From NCBI GenBank assembly GCA_027489835.1, contig JAIXZF010000198.1:1-14392 (forward strand): DNA of 14,392 nt. The letters run 5' to 3'. Positions within the stretch are counted from its first letter, which is position 1. Each line of letters opens with the position of its first letter. A program made the position numbers and the translations under genes. A model generated the notes under the pieces. The model saw nothing but the letters and a program-made list of their open reading frames with translations. It was not told the DNA's origin and made no database searches. Origin of the DNA: Hyphomicrobiales bacterium. Its GTDB lineage: Bacteria; Pseudomonadota; Alphaproteobacteria; Rhizobiales; Beijerinckiaceae. Shown here piece after piece: positions 13,771 to 14,392 of the stretch.

Positions 13771-13784
13771 GGGCGGAGGCGCCC
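13771..13784 (-). promoter_or_regulatory. Hairpin just upstream of bchG
   Basis: GGGCG and CGCCC form a 5-bp stem with a 4-base loop, a few bases before the AGAGG that may be the bchG ribosome site. It could end the upstream kinase transcript weakly or shape the bchG leader. The whole gap 13750-13847 shows no convincing sigma-70, FnrL or PpsR (TGT-N12-ACA) site, so bchG may be transcribed with the kinase gene. Confidence 0.25.
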
Positions 13785-13847
13785 CGTCGGCGCATTGCAT
13801 CACAAGGCTTCGCGCCGCGCCATCGGGTTGAATGCGGCCACGGCGTT

Positions 13848-14392
13848 TCAGGCGACGCGGCGCGCCAGTTCCTGGTGTACGGCGGCGAGTTCGACGGTCA
13901 TCGCCTCGATCGCCTCCATCGACGCGGCGCGGCCATCCATCCGCGCGGACCGCTCGAACTCGGCCGCCTTGGCCGCCACGCCGGCAGCGCCGACGTTGAA
14001 GCTCATCGACTTCAGCGCATGCGCGGCGCGGCCCAGCGCCTCGACGTTGCGCGCCCGCGACGCCTCGACCAGCTCCCGCACCTGCTCGAGCGACTGGCTG
14101 CGGTAGAGGCCGACGATGCGCGCCACCACGGCGTCCGAGCCCATGCTCCGCAGCTCGTCGAGCACCGCCCCGTCGATCAGCGCCGCTTCGGGCTCCGCCG
14201 CGGCCGGCGACACCGGACCTGCCGTCAAGGCCGAGGCCGCGACGCGCAAGGCATGCGCCTCGATGCACTGGGCCAGCTTCGCGAGCGTGAAGGGCTTGTG
14301 CAGGATGCCGTCCATGTCGGCTTCGCGCCAGGCATCGGCGGCGGTGCCGATCACGTGCGCGGTCAGCGCCACGACCGGCGTCCGGGGCCTGC
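13848..14392 (-). CDS. C-terminal part of a hybrid sensor kinase or phosphorelay protein: receiver tail plus HPt domain
   Basis: This gene is cut by the window end; the frame is open through 14392 and about 181 residues are visible. It opens inside a response-regulator receiver domain: TPVVALTAH carries the conserved Thr/Ala switch position, and ILHKPFTLAKL has the conserved Lys-Pro. The phospho-accepting Asp lies outside the window. A short Ala/Pro linker leads to an HPt domain in which RAAHALKSMSFNVGA contains the phosphotransfer histidine (residue 118 counting from the internal GTG at 14372). That GTG reads as the Val of the receiver strand and not as a true start. Such Rec-HPt ends belong to multi-step phosphorelay kinases (BarA/ArcB-like layout). 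The input and kinase domains cannot be seen. It lies on the same strand as bchG, directly upstream of it. Confidence 0.87.
   Translation of the reverse strand, partial: RPRTPVVALTAHVIGTAADAWREADMDGILHKPFTLAKLAQCIEAHALRVAASALTAGPVSPAAAEPEAALIDGAVLDELRSMGSDAVVARIVGLYRSQSLEQVRELVEASRARNVEALGRAAHALKSMSFNVGAAGVAAKAAEFERSARMDGRAASMEAIEAMTVELAAVHQELARRVA

Noticed and set aside
13750..14268. In-frame N-terminal extension of bchG giving a 466-residue protein
   Set aside because: The extension is Arg/Gly-rich, overlaps the receiver-HPt coding frame at 13848-14392, and BchG proteins are about 300 residues.
1..14392. CRISPR arrays, insertion sequences, toxin-antitoxin or phage genes
   Set aside because: No regularly spaced repeats, transposase or integrase motifs, terminal inverted repeats or small paired genes were found on either strand by reading.

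Overview
The window is very GC-rich, densely coded and strand-ordered. Its genes look like those of an alphaproteobacterium, most likely of the Hyphomicrobiales (Methylobacterium/Bosea/Rhodopseudomonas-like). The support is the GC-biased codon use, an HWE-family sensor kinase, a dipeptide-type ABC transporter operon, and a bacteriochlorophyll synthase gene (bchG). If bchG is functional, the host is or recently was an anoxygenic phototroph. The genus cannot be fixed from this sequence.

Layout. (1) 1-228: the 3' end of a plus-strand gene, possibly an XRE/MmyB-type regulator. It meets a minus-strand NHL beta-propeller gene (225-1073) tail to tail; their stop codons share one CTAG. (2) 1074-1220: a 147-nt divergent intergenic region with a perfect 7-bp inverted repeat. 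(3) 1221-11362: a plus-strand run of nine genes with almost no spacing. These are a short-chain dehydrogenase, an N-carbamoyl-D-amino acid hydrolase-type amidase, a flavin reductase-family protein, an NAD-dependent epimerase/dehydratase, an FMO-like FAD/NAD(P) flavoprotein, and a complete dipeptide/oligopeptide-type ABC importer (binding protein, two permeases, one fused double ATPase). ATGA stop/start overlaps tie the genes together at four junctions. The only sizeable gap is 116 nt, before the binding protein. (4) 11442-11515: tRNA-Gly(TCC) on the minus strand, its 3' end facing the operon. (5) 11758-12837: a plus-strand membrane-bound DUF4118/HWE histidine kinase, behind a plausible sigma-70 promoter. 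(6) 12868-13749: bchG on the minus strand, convergent with the kinase and separated from it by a small UUCG/CGAA hairpin. (7) 13848-14392: the C-terminal end of a minus-strand hybrid sensor kinase (receiver tail plus HPt), cut by the window edge.

How it may work together (inference). The importer brings in a peptide-like or ureido/carbamoyl-bearing small molecule. The carbamoylase-type amidase would cleave a C-N bond (releasing CO2 and NH3 if it is a true carbamoylase). The SDR, epimerase-like dehydrogenase, flavoprotein and flavin reductase would carry out the redox steps. No hydantoinase is present, although carbamoylases of this type usually act after one, so the substrate is unclear and this cluster is the best candidate for an undescribed pathway. 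The second point of interest is bchG sitting alone between two sensor-kinase genes, with no other photosynthesis gene visible.
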